58,566 nucleotides of DNA from assembly GCA_025060195.1 (NCBI GenBank), contig JANXCQ010000027.1:1-58566 (forward strand), in the 5' to 3' direction. The notes beneath the pieces are model-generated. The model was not told the DNA's origin and ran no database searches. It saw nothing but the letters and a program-made list of their open reading frames with translations. This DNA is from Gemmatales bacterium (lineage in GTDB: Bacteria > Planctomycetota > Planctomycetia > Gemmatales > HRBIN36). Of the stretch, positions 11,780 to 21,286 are shown piece after piece; the stretch's first letter is position 1, and every line of letters starts with the position of its first letter. Position numbers and translations under genes: made by a program.

Positions 11780-13405
11780 ATGTCTTGGCCTTGCTTAGTG
11801 CCTGGTTCTTCTTTACTGACTTACTTAATCTTGATAACCGGCATTCCTACACTGGCATGCGATGATAGCGAAAACAAGCCACCTCTAAATAAGATACAGC
11901 CCAAAGTTACCCTGGGGACAGACACTACATATATCCAAGGGCCTCTCGACAAGGATGGCCATGTGGATTATTTGCGGGCCTATAATGACAAATTAGGTCG
12001 ACGTCCCCCGGCAGAACGCAACTTGGTTGCCCAATTGCTGCTCATCGTTAGTTCCTTCGAAGATTGAGATATTGAACAGCTGAACAAGGTCGCTCCCCAG
12101 TTAGGGATAACAAACCAGCTAGGTCAAAATCGCCGATATCTATGGTTGAGTCGCTTTCTCGAACGAGAAGCCCAATACCAATCCGAGGATATTTCTAAGT
12201 TTTTCCAAGAGATCTACAATACAGCTCTAGGGCGACCGTGGACGGCGCGGGAGTTCCCCTGGCTAGCGAAGTGGTTGCAGCAAGTAGATGGCGCCATCCA
12301 CCATCTCCAGAGTGCCAGTAAGCTACCTGATTATTATTGTCCATTAGTCAGCTCGGACGGTCAGACAGGAGCCGGAAAGCTAGCGGAGACTATCGGAATG
12401 AGCCGCGAGGAAAGCGGCGCCACTTATCTGACAAAGATAACATTCGTCCTTAGGCTGTTGCTCCTACGCGCTATGCGGCGTCTGGGCGAGAATGACCAAC
12501 AAGGCGCGCGGAAAGACTTAGTCGCATATTGTCGCGGGATGTCGAGATTCGCTCAAGGCAGAAGTCCGTGCGAGTGGTATACTGGGGCCCAAATGTTAGT
12601 GAGACTGACTCCAGCTATAGTCAATTTTGCGAACCAGGCGAAGCTATCGGCCAAAGAATTACGCGGGAAATGGGAAGAATTAGAACCATTGTTTACTCGC
12701 CGACCGCTGTGGGAAATTCAAGATTGGTATAATCGCCTGGCTGCTCTGGATGCGGCGCAACTGACTACCAGCTCTAAATATGCCTAGCCAGCGCAAGGTC
12801 GACTCGAATTCGTAGAAACAGAATGGCCCGTGCGTTTATTGATGCCTACCTGGAACACCGCGCGCAGCATGCGTTATATCAACAGCTATTTCGACCAGCT
12901 TAGGGGAGCTCTGCAAGTTGCTTCATATCCTAAATGCCGGGACATTTATAGTAATCTGGGCCGATGTATCTATTTGTTGGTCAGCCTCGGAAGAGTAGAG
13001 AATGGTTAAGGCTTCATTCCGAAAAACCTGAGCTTCCAAGAGCGCTACGCGGCCAAGGTCGTATTCCTTACCAAATTTGTTGGACTACAACTTGCTATGG
13101 AGTACCATGCGATCCAACATTCTATTTTGATAAAAACAGCATTTGCCTTAACAATATATCGGGCCGATCGCGGTAAATACCCAAAATCTCTGCAGCAGTT
13201 AGTGCCCGATTATTTGCGGGAACCACCAATAGATGTATGGTCAGGGCGAATACTACGTTATCAGTCGTCCGGCTCTGAATATAAGCTATATAGCGTGGGA
13301 CAAAATGAACGCGATGACGGCGGACGTCCCCATCAAGTAGCTGAAGGGACGGATGACATTGTGATCACTGCACCGTCTATGTTATTACCACGTCAGTTGA
13401 AGTAG
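11780..13405 (+). pseudogene. Decayed copy of the 590-aa secreted-protein family
   Basis: One uninterrupted frame position reads as a relative of the gene at 3281-5053 from end to end. It begins with a signal-like hydrophobic stretch and has KVTLGTDTTYIQGPLDKDGHVDY. The middle matches in layout (RPWTAREFPWLAKWL; RAMRRLGENDQQGARKDL), and the tail is complete (YRADRGKYPKSLQQLVPDYL, DVWSGRILRY, YKLYSVGQNERDDGGR). Three internal stops interrupt it: TGA 12065-12067, TAG 12785-12787 and TAA 13007-13009. No frameshift is needed anywhere. The likely ancestral ATG at 11780 still has a GGAGAGA site. About 541 codons remain, close to the intact relative. Use of three different stop codons argues against programmed readthrough. 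Confidence 0.85.
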
Positions 13406-14012
13406 TATAGTGGTCTGATCAATCTTTTGTTCCCTATCGTAAGGCTTAGATATTGGCCATAAATAGCTTTCTACTAAAATACAAGTTAGCCTCTTTAATC
13501 CTTACCTCCGCAATCATAGCCTGAGATACCCCGATGACGAAAGTGTGCTCATGATTTTGACTAATAGTTGATTTTTTAGAATATCGCTAAGTTATTTTGC
13601 CTGGTGTATCAGGTCGCCTGGCTTTTACGGACAAATGAGGGTGATCAGGGGAACACTTGAAATCAGCCGCCTGTTTATTCGTCTTCATTAGGCGGCGAGC
13701 GCTTGGATTATCCGACGCAGGTTACGGCTGATGTTAGCAAAGCACTTTTATACTTGCCATGTTCTATGCGTTTGCGTTATATAAGGACGATCTTAGGTAA
13801 CTCCGACCACGGCTATTATGCCCATTCCAAATGTCCATGCCCCGTTACTAGCAGTATCCGACCCGACAAAAGCGTTACTCATACTGGAAAAAACAGCCCC
13901 CACACCCCGAACGGAGACAAACTACTTTCCAAGACTTGACAATTCATTTCACAAATAAATGCGAACATATGCACCTGGTTATTGCATGATTTTCATAACT
14001 CTAAGTACGGTC
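13406..14012. other. Non-coding gap between two pseudogenes
   Basis: About 600 bp with no recognisable gene. It contains an inverted repeat GCCGCCT (13666-13672) / AGGCGGC (13690-13696) with a 17-nt loop. It probably includes the lost N-terminal coding part or promoter of the sulfatase relic that follows. Confidence 0.45.
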
Positions 14013-15454
14013 AATAGACGTCACACCTCTTCAGGCGACGGACAGCCCAGGCCCAACGTCCTGAGGATCACTGTCGAGAATGTGAGTCTCAATCTTGGCG
14101 GCTAAGGTGCTCGTTTAGTGCATACACCGCACATAAATCGTTTGGCTACTAAAGGCATGCGCTATACGCGGGTCTTTGCTACATCGCCGGTGTGTGCACC
14201 AATTGGCTCCGCGCTAGTGAGGGTATGTATCAGACGAGTATGGACACCCATCACTTGCAGGGCCATCGGAACGATGATTTCCGCCTGCTAGCAAGAATTC
14301 GCCCACTGACACACTGGCTTCGCGACGCAGGATATTTTACCGCTAACGTAGTGAAGATTGGCGACCGAGTTGTTGGCACCGGAAAATTAGACCTGAATTT
14401 CGTCAACGAAGGACCTATCTTTCAATCGGATGACTGGTCGGCGCTCAGGAAGCACCAACCATTTTTCGCACATATCAATACCCCTGAAGTGGAATATGAC
14501 ATCTACGACCGGAAAACCCGTTTCAAGACACGCGTCGAGTGGGTCGGAGAACGGGAACATCCTCGCATCGCCACGCCTGATAAAGTGCAACCTCCGCCAT
14601 ATTATCCTGACCATCCGATTGTTCGCGAAGAATGGGCCAGATATCTGAATTCTGTCTCAGGCTTAGACCGCCGAGTGGGATGGATATTAGAGGCTTTAGA
14701 GCGCTATGATTTGTTAGAGGACACGGTCATCATGTCCTTTGCAGCCAATGGCCGATTAGAACCGCGAGGCATTCACTGGTGTTATGCGCCAGGAATCCAC
14801 GTGCCTTTGATTATTCGCTGGCCCAAGAATTATCCACCGCCTCCTCAGTTTAAGCCAGGGATGACAAGTGATCAAATTATCAGTTTATTAGACTTGACGG
14901 CCACAACACTGGGTATCGCGGGAATCAGGAAGCCACCTCTTATGCAGAGCCGCGTTTTTCTGGGCTCAGCTTGTGATCCGCCGCGGTCATTTGCCTTTAG
15001 TGCTCGAGATCGCATAGATGAAACGGTGAACCGGATCCGTTCGGTGCATGATGGCCGATTCCACTATATTCGCAACTTTATGCCCGAACAATCGTTCACA
15101 TCGCTAAACCGCTATAAGGAGAAATGTTTTCTCATCATGCAGGTCCTGCGTGACTTACACGGCAAGGGCTTGCTTAGCGGCCCGCCGTTAACGTTAATGG
15201 CAGCTCGTCTGCCCGAGGAAGAGCTTTATGACACTCTTACCGATCCGCACGAAATCCGCAACCTGGCTCAGTCGCGCGATCCCGAACACCAGGCTGCATT
15301 AATGCGCTTACGCACGGCTCTGGAAGTATGGATAGTCGAAACCGGGGATTTAGGCGCTCGCCCGGAATCACCCGAAATTATCGCCGAGTAGGAACGCGAA
15401 ATGCACGAATGGTTCGGCACCCCCGCTTGGTACAAACCTGCTAAGTCTAACTAA
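14013..15454 (+). pseudogene. Decayed sulfatase gene
   Basis: Planctomycete-type secreted sulfatase in two frames. The first frame (from about 14013) reads RPNVLRITVENVSLNLGG, stop (TAA at 14094-14096), then HTPHINRLATKGMRYTRVFA and CAPIGSAL. A one-base deletion near 14218-14222 shifts into the frame that carries GMYQTSMDTHH and the rest to the tail. A further TAG at 15389-15391 interrupts the end, after which EMHEWFGTPAWYK continues to a TAA at 15452-15454. The active-site CxPSR motif, needed to form the formylglycine, has become CAPIG, so the protein would be inactive even if read through. The long open part (14192-15391) contains the alkaline-phosphatase-fold middle and C-terminal LYDTLTDPHEIRNLA. 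Confidence 0.85.
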
Positions 15455-15496
15455 AGCTTCGCCCGTGTTCGAGTATTTTGAAAAGTTATCCTAGCA

Positions 15497-16099
15497 TTAA
15501 CGCTCTACATAATTCAAGTTCACCGTAGCGACCTTAGGTTCCTCGCTAAGTAAGCGAATCAGAACTTTCACCAGAGTGCCAGGCGGTACGGAAGCATAAC
15601 AATTCGGGCGCGCATCGGCTCGAAAATCGCCCGCGATTTGGAATCCATATTTCTTCGCCATGATGAATACGTCTTCTGCCGTGGTGCCCGGATTGCAGTG
15701 TATGCCGAAACTGTCGGGACGATAAGATCGGACTAATCCAGGTACGTTTTCAGGTAAACCGACTAATAATGAATACACCATATCTAGCCGCCGGGTGTTA
15801 CCAACGCTTACATTCGCATCGGGCGAGAGAACATGCTTAGCCCCGGCTTGACGTAACGCAGGCACGATTGCCTCGCCTCGACGAAACAGTTCAGCGGTCG
15901 CGGCCACTTGTTGCTTACTGTCTGGCGCTTCTAATAACTTGATAAGTTGCTCGACACTTAACTTGCTGTATTCGACTTGGCCGTTTTCCCGTACCTGCGT
16001 GCAACTGTCGCAGGCAGGCGTAATGAGCAAGAGCAAGGCTAACGTGCTTGTGTGTAGTTGGCGCAATAAAAGCGGCTCGCAGCGCCTGCTTAAATTCAT
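15497..16099 (-). CDS. Small lipoprotein with HEAT-like segment
   Basis: The 200-aa product starts MNLSRRCEPLLLRQL, followed by a hydrophobic stretch ending LLITPAC, a plausible lipobox, so it is probably a lipid-anchored envelope protein. Residues around QQVAATAELFRRGEAIVPALRQAG resemble a single HEAT-type repeat as found in many planctomycete proteins. The C-terminal half has two Cys (HCNPGTT and ARPNCYASVPPGT) and no family I know. An upstream ATG at 16174 would add 25 residues with another hydrophobic segment; neither start has a strong ribosome-binding site, so the start is uncertain. It is convergent with the sulfatase relic and divergent from the fadJ-like gene. Confidence 0.65.
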   Translation of the reverse strand: MNLSRRCEPLLLRQLHTSTLALLLLITPACDSCTQVRENGQVEYSKLSVEQLIKLLEAPDSKQQVAATAELFRRGEAIVPALRQAGAKHVLSPDANVSVGNTRRLDMVYSLLVGLPENVPGLVRSYRPDSFGIHCNPGTTAEDVFIMAKKYGFQIAGDFRADARPNCYASVPPGTLVKVLIRLLSEEPKVATVNLNYVER

Positions 16100-16348
16100 G
16101 CTCTGTCCCACTGTGTCGGTGATATTGCATACTAAGTAAAGCGGTAAGCTGACCTTTATCAGCAGAACCATCATGTCGCTGCGTCGGTAATACTTCTGAT
16201 ATAGCTGTCCAATATGACGAATGCCGGGATGGTTTAGCTTTTTCGCCGCAACAAGGAACTTTGTAACCAGGCGGACAATCAGCTGGGCAAGTCATAGGAA
16301 AAGTCCAGCACCTGTTGTAACGCTTCGGTACACACGGAGGGAAACATC

Positions 16349-18496
16349 GTGGCTCAGAAGGCAGTGCAATGGCGTCAGCTCGAGAGCGGCGAAATCGTCA
16401 TTACGATTGACCAGCCTGAGAGCAAGGTCAACGTTGTCAGCCAGGCCGTCTTGGCGGAGTTGGAACAAGCACTTGCTGAAGTCGCACGGTTGGCGCCGCT
16501 CGCCGGGATAATTCTCACCAGCGGTAAACCTGGTATTTTTTTGGCCGGCGCTGACTTGCGGGAGTTGGCTCAAGCATGGCGCTACCCTGAGCTGGTACGA
16601 CAGCTCATTGAACGGGGACATGCCCTGCTGCGGCAAATCGAAAATTTGCCGGGTCCAACTGTGGCGGCCATTGACGGACCGTGCTTGGGCGGCGGATTGG
16701 AAATCGCTTTAGCGTTCGATCACCGCCTCGTAACCACAAATCCCCGCACCGAACTGGGTTTGCCGGAAGTGAAAGTGGGCCTGATTCCCGGTTGGGGCGG
16801 CACCCAACGTTTGCCCCGCCTCATCGGGCCGGCTTTGGCACTGGACATGATCTGCACGGGCGACAGTATACCGGCAGCGCGGGCTGTGGAGATCGGCTTA
16901 GTCTTCGACGCTGTTGCTGCTGACCGCTTACTCGAGGAAGCTAAACGCCTGCTCTATCTCGCGCGGCAACAAAACGATTGGCCTGCGATTCGTCGTCGGA
17001 AACAGCAGCCTGTTGGCCTTTCTGAGGAACAACACGCTTACACGTTTGCCGTGGCCCGCGGTCAAGTTTGGCAAAAAACACGAGGCCGACCTGCGGCACC
17101 GTTGGCGGCACTCGAAGTGGTTGACAAGACGGTCAAATTGCCACTGGAAGACGGTCTGCGCTACGAGCAAGAAACCTTCCTGCGCTTGGCCACGGCTGCT
17201 GAAGCGCGGAACCTGATTGCCGTGTTCTTCCAACAACAACGTCTGCAGAAGGATCCGGGTGTCAGTCAAGCCTTCGCTCAACCGCGAAACATCACGCGTG
17301 TCGGCGTACTGGGCGCGGGCATCATGGGCTCCGGGATCAGCGGTGTGCTGGCGCGGCGAGGATTATTCGTGCAGCTGTCAGACGTCTCCGCCGAAATCCT
17401 GAATCAGGCACTTCAGCGAATCGAACGCAGTTTTCTGGAACGCGTTCAGACGGGCCGCTGGAAGCCTGAGGAAGCAGCCGACGCGTTGGCCCGCATTGGA
17501 ACCACGCAAACCCTGGCCGCCATGGCCGACCGCGAACTCGTCATCGAGGCCGTAACCGAGAATTTCGACCTAAAAACTCGTTTATTTTCTGAATTAGAAA
17601 GGCATGTGGGTCCGGATACCCTCCTGGTTTCCAACACTTCAACATTGTCCATCACGCAAATGGCCCGGGTGCTGCAACGGCCTGAACGCTTTGCCGGATT
17701 CCATTTCTTCAATCCCGCAGAACGCATGCCGTTGGTGGAAGTCATACGGGGCGAAAAAACCGCTGACGACACGGTCATTCACTTAGTGGCCTTTGCCAAG
17801 CGCATTGGTAAGACCCCTATCGTCGTGAAGGATAGTCCCGGTTTTTTGGTGAACCGAATATTGTTTCCTTACCTGAACGAAGCCATGCTGATGCTGGAAG
17901 AGGGCGTGGAGCCGCGAGAACTTGATAGGATAGCCGTGGAGTTTGGCATGCCTATGGGACCGGTGACGCTGCAGGATGTCGTTGGTTTGGACACGGCTTT
18001 ATTTGCGGGTCGTGTCCTACAACAAGCGTTTCCCGACCGTTTCGTGGAAAATCGCATCGTAGCAGCACTGGTCGAAGCAGGTCGGCTCGGCCAAAAAAGT
18101 GGTGCCGGTTTTTATAGCTACGCTAAAGACCCTCGGCAGGGAGCCGATGACCCGGCATTATTGCCGATACTCCAACACTGCCGCCGTGAGCATCGTAAAA
18201 TCTCACCCGAGGAAATCACCGACCGGCTCTTTCTCCCCATGCTCACCGAGGCAATACGTGTTCTTAGCGAGGGGATTGTCCGCGATCCCGGCGATGTGGA
18301 CATGGGACTAATTCTGGGCATCGGTTTTCCGGCGTGGCGAGGCGGTATATTGCGCTGGGCCGACGAGCTAGGGGCGGATGCCATTCTGCAACGGTTAGAG
18401 CGGTACCAATATTTGGGCCCACGCTTTGCCCCACCACCGCTATTGCAGGAATTGGCCCAGCAACGTCGCAAGTTTTACCCGGATGGTAATCCATGA
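16349..18496 (+). CDS. fadJ: 3-hydroxyacyl-CoA dehydrogenase / enoyl-CoA hydratase fusion
   Basis: Bifunctional beta-oxidation enzyme: hydration of enoyl-CoA and oxidation of 3-hydroxyacyl-CoA. The 715-aa protein has a crotonase domain (about 1-190; FLAGADLREL oxyanion-hole segment, CLGGGLEIALAFDHR and LGLPEVKVGLIPGWGGTQRLPR), a linker, and a Rossmann NAD domain starting near 316 with VGVLGAGIMGSGISG. The C-terminal dehydrogenase domain has GFHFFNPAERMPLVEVI with the catalytic His, KDSPGFLVNRIL and the GRLGQKSGAGFYSY segment. The start is GTG with GGAGGG upstream. No thiolase gene lies beside it here. FadB is the alternative name; the isolated position and length favour FadJ-like. Confidence 0.92.
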   Translation: MAQKAVQWRQLESGEIVITIDQPESKVNVVSQAVLAELEQALAEVARLAPLAGIILTSGKPGIFLAGADLRELAQAWRYPELVRQLIERGHALLRQIENLPGPTVAAIDGPCLGGGLEIALAFDHRLVTTNPRTELGLPEVKVGLIPGWGGTQRLPRLIGPALALDMICTGDSIPAARAVEIGLVFDAVAADRLLEEAKRLLYLARQQNDWPAIRRRKQQPVGLSEEQHAYTFAVARGQVWQKTRGRPAAPLAALEVVDKTVKLPLEDGLRYEQETFLRLATAAEARNLIAVFFQQQRLQKDPGVSQAFAQPRNITRVGVLGAGIMGSGISGVLARRGLFVQLSDVSAEILNQALQRIERSFLERVQTGRWKPEEAADALARIGTTQTLAAMADRELVIEAVTENFDLKTRLFSELERHVGPDTLLVSNTSTLSITQMARVLQRPERFAGFHFFNPAERMPLVEVIRGEKTADDTVIHLVAFAKRIGKTPIVVKDSPGFLVNRILFPYLNEAMLMLEEGVEPRELDRIAVEFGMPMGPVTLQDVVGLDTALFAGRVLQQAFPDRFVENRIVAALVEAGRLGQKSGAGFYSYAKDPRQGADDPALLPILQHCRREHRKISPEEITDRLFLPMLTEAIRVLSEGIVRDPGDVDMGLILGIGFPAWRGGILRWADELGADAILQRLERYQYLGPRFAPPPLLQELAQQRRKFYPDGNP

Positions 18497-18594
18497 ACCT
18501 GCGAAGTTCCTAAAACTGTTGCCGCATGGTTGCTGCCACCACTCTGCTAACGTAACCTAAATACGAGGTCCGCATAGAAATGGAGCTGAAATCC

Positions 18595-19284
18595 ATGAGC
18601 AAACGAGCTTTACCAGCCATATTTTTCTTACTGCTTTGGCTTGAAACGTCATTTCCCGCCGGCTCCATTTTCGGCCAATCGTCTCCATCTGGAACGAAAC
18701 CAGGCAGTTCCCCCGCTGCGCCACGAAGGCCCAATACCCCAAGCGAAACTCAACCGCCGTCTGCCGCATCTCCGGTGAAAATGGCGCCGCCCGTTGTATC
18801 TACTAACTCCGAACCCAGAAAACCGCCACGCCGATTCACGGGCCGACCCGGCGAATTATCCCCTGAAGAGGAAGAGCGCCTCGACGCGATCATCGAACGT
18901 TTCATTCAACACGACTTGGGCCTCCGCCCGGATCCGAAAGCGGTGCAAGAGTTTCAGCAACTCGGTGTCGAAGCAATTCCCGCGTTAGTCCGTGCCCTGA
19001 ACCGTACGGCGCCGCTGGCTCATCGCTGCCCACCCGCCCTGATCGCCAAAAAGCTTAATAGTCTCATGCTCCGCGTGGAAGACGTCGAGGTTCTTGATTT
19101 CATCCGCCGCGAAGTCGGTGCAGGCATCCGCAGCGGCCCTAATGTTGCTTTTCTCGACAGCGTCCGCTTCAACGCCATGCTGCGCAAACGCGAACTCTTG
19201 TCCCGCACGCCTCCGCCCAATAAATCGCTTTTTCCCGCAGAATTACCCACTAACCCGATTCGCTCCCCTGGCGAAAAACCCTAA
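18595..19284 (+). CDS. Secreted protein of unknown function, proline-rich N-terminus
   Basis: The 229-aa product begins with a signal peptide (KRALPAIFFLLLWLETSFPAGSIFGQ), then a 60-residue stretch rich in Pro, Ser and Thr that looks disordered. A compact domain (about 85-215) follows, with LSPEEEERLDAIIERFIQHDLG, GVEAIPALVRALNRTAPLAHRCPPALIAKKL and a charged C-terminus. The GVEAIPALV pattern is HEAT-like. I chose the ATG at 18595, which has GGAG nine bases upstream, over the ATG at 18580. It lies between fadJ and an alpha/beta hydrolase on the same strand. Function unknown. Confidence 0.7.
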   Translation: MSKRALPAIFFLLLWLETSFPAGSIFGQSSPSGTKPGSSPAAPRRPNTPSETQPPSAASPVKMAPPVVSTNSEPRKPPRRFTGRPGELSPEEEERLDAIIERFIQHDLGLRPDPKAVQEFQQLGVEAIPALVRALNRTAPLAHRCPPALIAKKLNSLMLRVEDVEVLDFIRREVGAGIRSGPNVAFLDSVRFNAMLRKRELLSRTPPPNKSLFPAELPTNPIRSPGEKP

Positions 19285-19299
19285 CTCGAGCTCCCCACG

Positions 19300-20361
19300 A
19301 TGTCCTCGCACAACCCGCCTTGGCTCGACTGGTGGCATGCGTTCTCTCAGGAAGCGCACGTCGGCACTATCAACCTCGGCCGGTACGAAGCCGAGTATTT
19401 TTCCTGGGGCACTGGCCCAACTTTGGTGTGCATTCACGGTTTGGCCGACAGCTTCCTCGCGTTCTTTCCACTGGCCGCTCTGCTCAAGTCGCACTTCCGC
19501 GTCATTGCGTACAATCTGCCCGATGGTTATCGGGATAACGCACGCTTGCAAGAATATTCACTAACGGAACTGACGCGCGACCTGATACGCCTGCTCAACC
19601 GACTTGATATACGGTGCGCAACTTTAGTTGGTCATTCCTATGGCGCCGCGGTGGCCTTACTGGCCGCTTATCGTTTTCCGCACTACATAGCTCGTGCGGT
19701 GTCGGTCTGTGGCTTCGCTTATCGTCCGCTGGCTCGCTGGCAGGTGAAACTAATCGGCCTGGGACGCTTGTTACCCCGACGCTGGGCTTGCTTGACACCG
19801 TATCATGCGGAACTACGCCACGCTCTGGCACCGACGCTACTCGCAACGTCTGATCCCAATAAAAGCGCTTACCGGCTGCTGTTCCGAAGACCAGCGAAGA
19901 TAAAGGCACCGCACCCGCTTCGACGCTGGCCCCGAGTTTCATTTCGGGCCTGGATGCACTGGGCTAAGGAACTCGCCCATACCGACCTTCGACCCATTTT
20001 GCCCCGGATTCACCGCCCAGTGCTGGTCATCTCGACTGACCGGGATCCGCTAGTGCCTGCCTCTTGTCAGAGCGAGCTTCTGACCGGCCTACCCCAAGCT
20101 ATCGGTTTTCGCATCCACGCCAGAGGGCATTTTCCGAATTGGACACACCCCAATCTTGTGGCTCACTTGATTATGGAGTTTCATCGCATGACGTTTCTTG
20201 CCGTGCCACAAGGCGGTTCGACACACGCGAGCGCCCTAAGCTCCGCAATCGTTTGCCCGAATCGTTCCACACTCCCTCATTCCTGCCCTCTCTGGCAAGC
20301 GTTACGCAATGCTCCTACCAATCATTTCGCTGCGACCGATAAAGTATCAATGCTTTCCTGA
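19300..20361 (+). CDS. Alpha/beta hydrolase
   Basis: Hydrolase of the alpha/beta fold with no obvious signal peptide. The 353-aa protein shows the oxyanion-hole region CIHGLADS, the nucleophile elbow GHSYG near residue 110 (Ser as nucleophile), a likely catalytic Asp in ISTDRDPLVP and His in ARGHFPNW. An extra C-terminal tail of about 55 residues after the last catalytic motif has no visible domain. It ends one base before the endonuclease IV start (TGA C ATG), so the two are probably translated from one message. Substrate cannot be inferred. Confidence 0.85.
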   Translation: MSSHNPPWLDWWHAFSQEAHVGTINLGRYEAEYFSWGTGPTLVCIHGLADSFLAFFPLAALLKSHFRVIAYNLPDGYRDNARLQEYSLTELTRDLIRLLNRLDIRCATLVGHSYGAAVALLAAYRFPHYIARAVSVCGFAYRPLARWQVKLIGLGRLLPRRWACLTPYHAELRHALAPTLLATSDPNKSAYRLLFRRPAKIKAPHPLRRWPRVSFRAWMHWAKELAHTDLRPILPRIHRPVLVISTDRDPLVPASCQSELLTGLPQAIGFRIHARGHFPNWTHPNLVAHLIMEFHRMTFLAVPQGGSTHASALSSAIVCPNRSTLPHSCPLWQALRNAPTNHFAATDKVSMLS

Positions 20362-20362
20362 C

Positions 20363-21217
20363 ATGCCCTACCTTGGAGCGCACTTATCCATCGCTGGCGG
20401 CTACTATAAAGCGCTCGAATCCGCTCAGCATTACGGCATGCAAGCCGTCCAGCTTTTCACGAAGAGCAATACCCAATGGCGTAGCAAGCCGATCACTGAT
20501 TCTGAAGTACAACGCTTCCAACAAGCCCGTCAACTATTGAACCCTCGTTGGCTCCTCGCGCACGATAGTTACCTTATCAACCTTGCCTCACCGGAGCCAG
20601 CGCTTTACCGCCGATCCATCGAGGCTCTCATCGAGGAATGGCAACGGGCGCACCAACTTGGCCTTGATTACCTCGTCGTCCACCCAGGCGCCCATGGCGG
20701 CGCGGGCGAACGAGCAGGACTCGAGCGCATCGTTGCCGCGTTGGCCCAAGCCCAACAGCGTTGTTCCCAGTGCTTCCCACGCCTACTCATTGAAAACACC
20801 GCGGGGCAGGGCACTTCGCTCGGCTGGCAACTCGAACAATTGGCCTACATCGTCCGCGAACTCGGAAATCCTACCTGGCTCGGTTTCTGTCTGGACACCT
20901 GCCATCTTTTCGCCGCAGGTTACCCCCTCACACCCCGCCGCGCCTGGCTCCGCACCCTCCGCCAACTCGACAGGCATCTCTCCCTGGAACGCATTTATGC
21001 CTGGCACCTCAACGATAGTGCCAAGCCTTTCGCTAGCCGCCTCGATCGACATGCCCACATCGGCCACGGCCACATTGGCCTGGAAGGCTTTCGCCACGTC
21101 CTACATTGCCGACACTTTCGAGAACTTCCTATGATTCTCGAAACCCCCAAAGGTAATCACCAAAGTACCGACTGGGATGCCCGCAACCTCGAAACGCTCC
21201 GACGACTCCTAGGCTAA
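20363..21217 (+). CDS. nfo: Endonuclease IV (AP endonuclease)
   Basis: Base-excision repair enzyme that cuts the backbone 5' to abasic sites with a trinuclear zinc centre. The 284-aa product contains LGAHLSIAGGYYKALE, QLFTKSNTQW, HDSYLINLASP, VVHPGAHGG, LLIENTAGQGTSLG, GFCLDTCHLFAAGY, AWHLNDSAKPFASRLDRHAHIGHGHIG and ILETPKG, which supply the expected His, Asp and Glu zinc ligands. The frame is open from 20309 but the ATG at 20363 begins the conserved part and lies directly after the upstream stop. Length is normal. Confidence 0.95.
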   Translation: MPYLGAHLSIAGGYYKALESAQHYGMQAVQLFTKSNTQWRSKPITDSEVQRFQQARQLLNPRWLLAHDSYLINLASPEPALYRRSIEALIEEWQRAHQLGLDYLVVHPGAHGGAGERAGLERIVAALAQAQQRCSQCFPRLLIENTAGQGTSLGWQLEQLAYIVRELGNPTWLGFCLDTCHLFAAGYPLTPRRAWLRTLRQLDRHLSLERIYAWHLNDSAKPFASRLDRHAHIGHGHIGLEGFRHVLHCRHFRELPMILETPKGNHQSTDWDARNLETLRRLLG

Positions 21218-21286
21218 GCTGGGTCGCTTCTCAATATGTATGTCTTCCTCAAGCGCCCATTTAGTTAGGAACTTTCGAAAATATCT

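Noticed and set aside
12065..13009. In-frame stops of the decayed 590-aa-family gene as programmed readthrough or a recoded stop codon
   Set aside because: All three stop codons (TGA, TAG, TAA) occur, as also in the Uma2 relic; reassignment of one codon cannot explain this, and intact genes in the window use all three as normal terminators.
14192..15391. The 399-codon frame as an intact sulfatase
   Set aside because: The true N-terminus lies in another frame with a stop and a deletion, and the CxPSR motif is lost, so I annotated a pseudogene instead.
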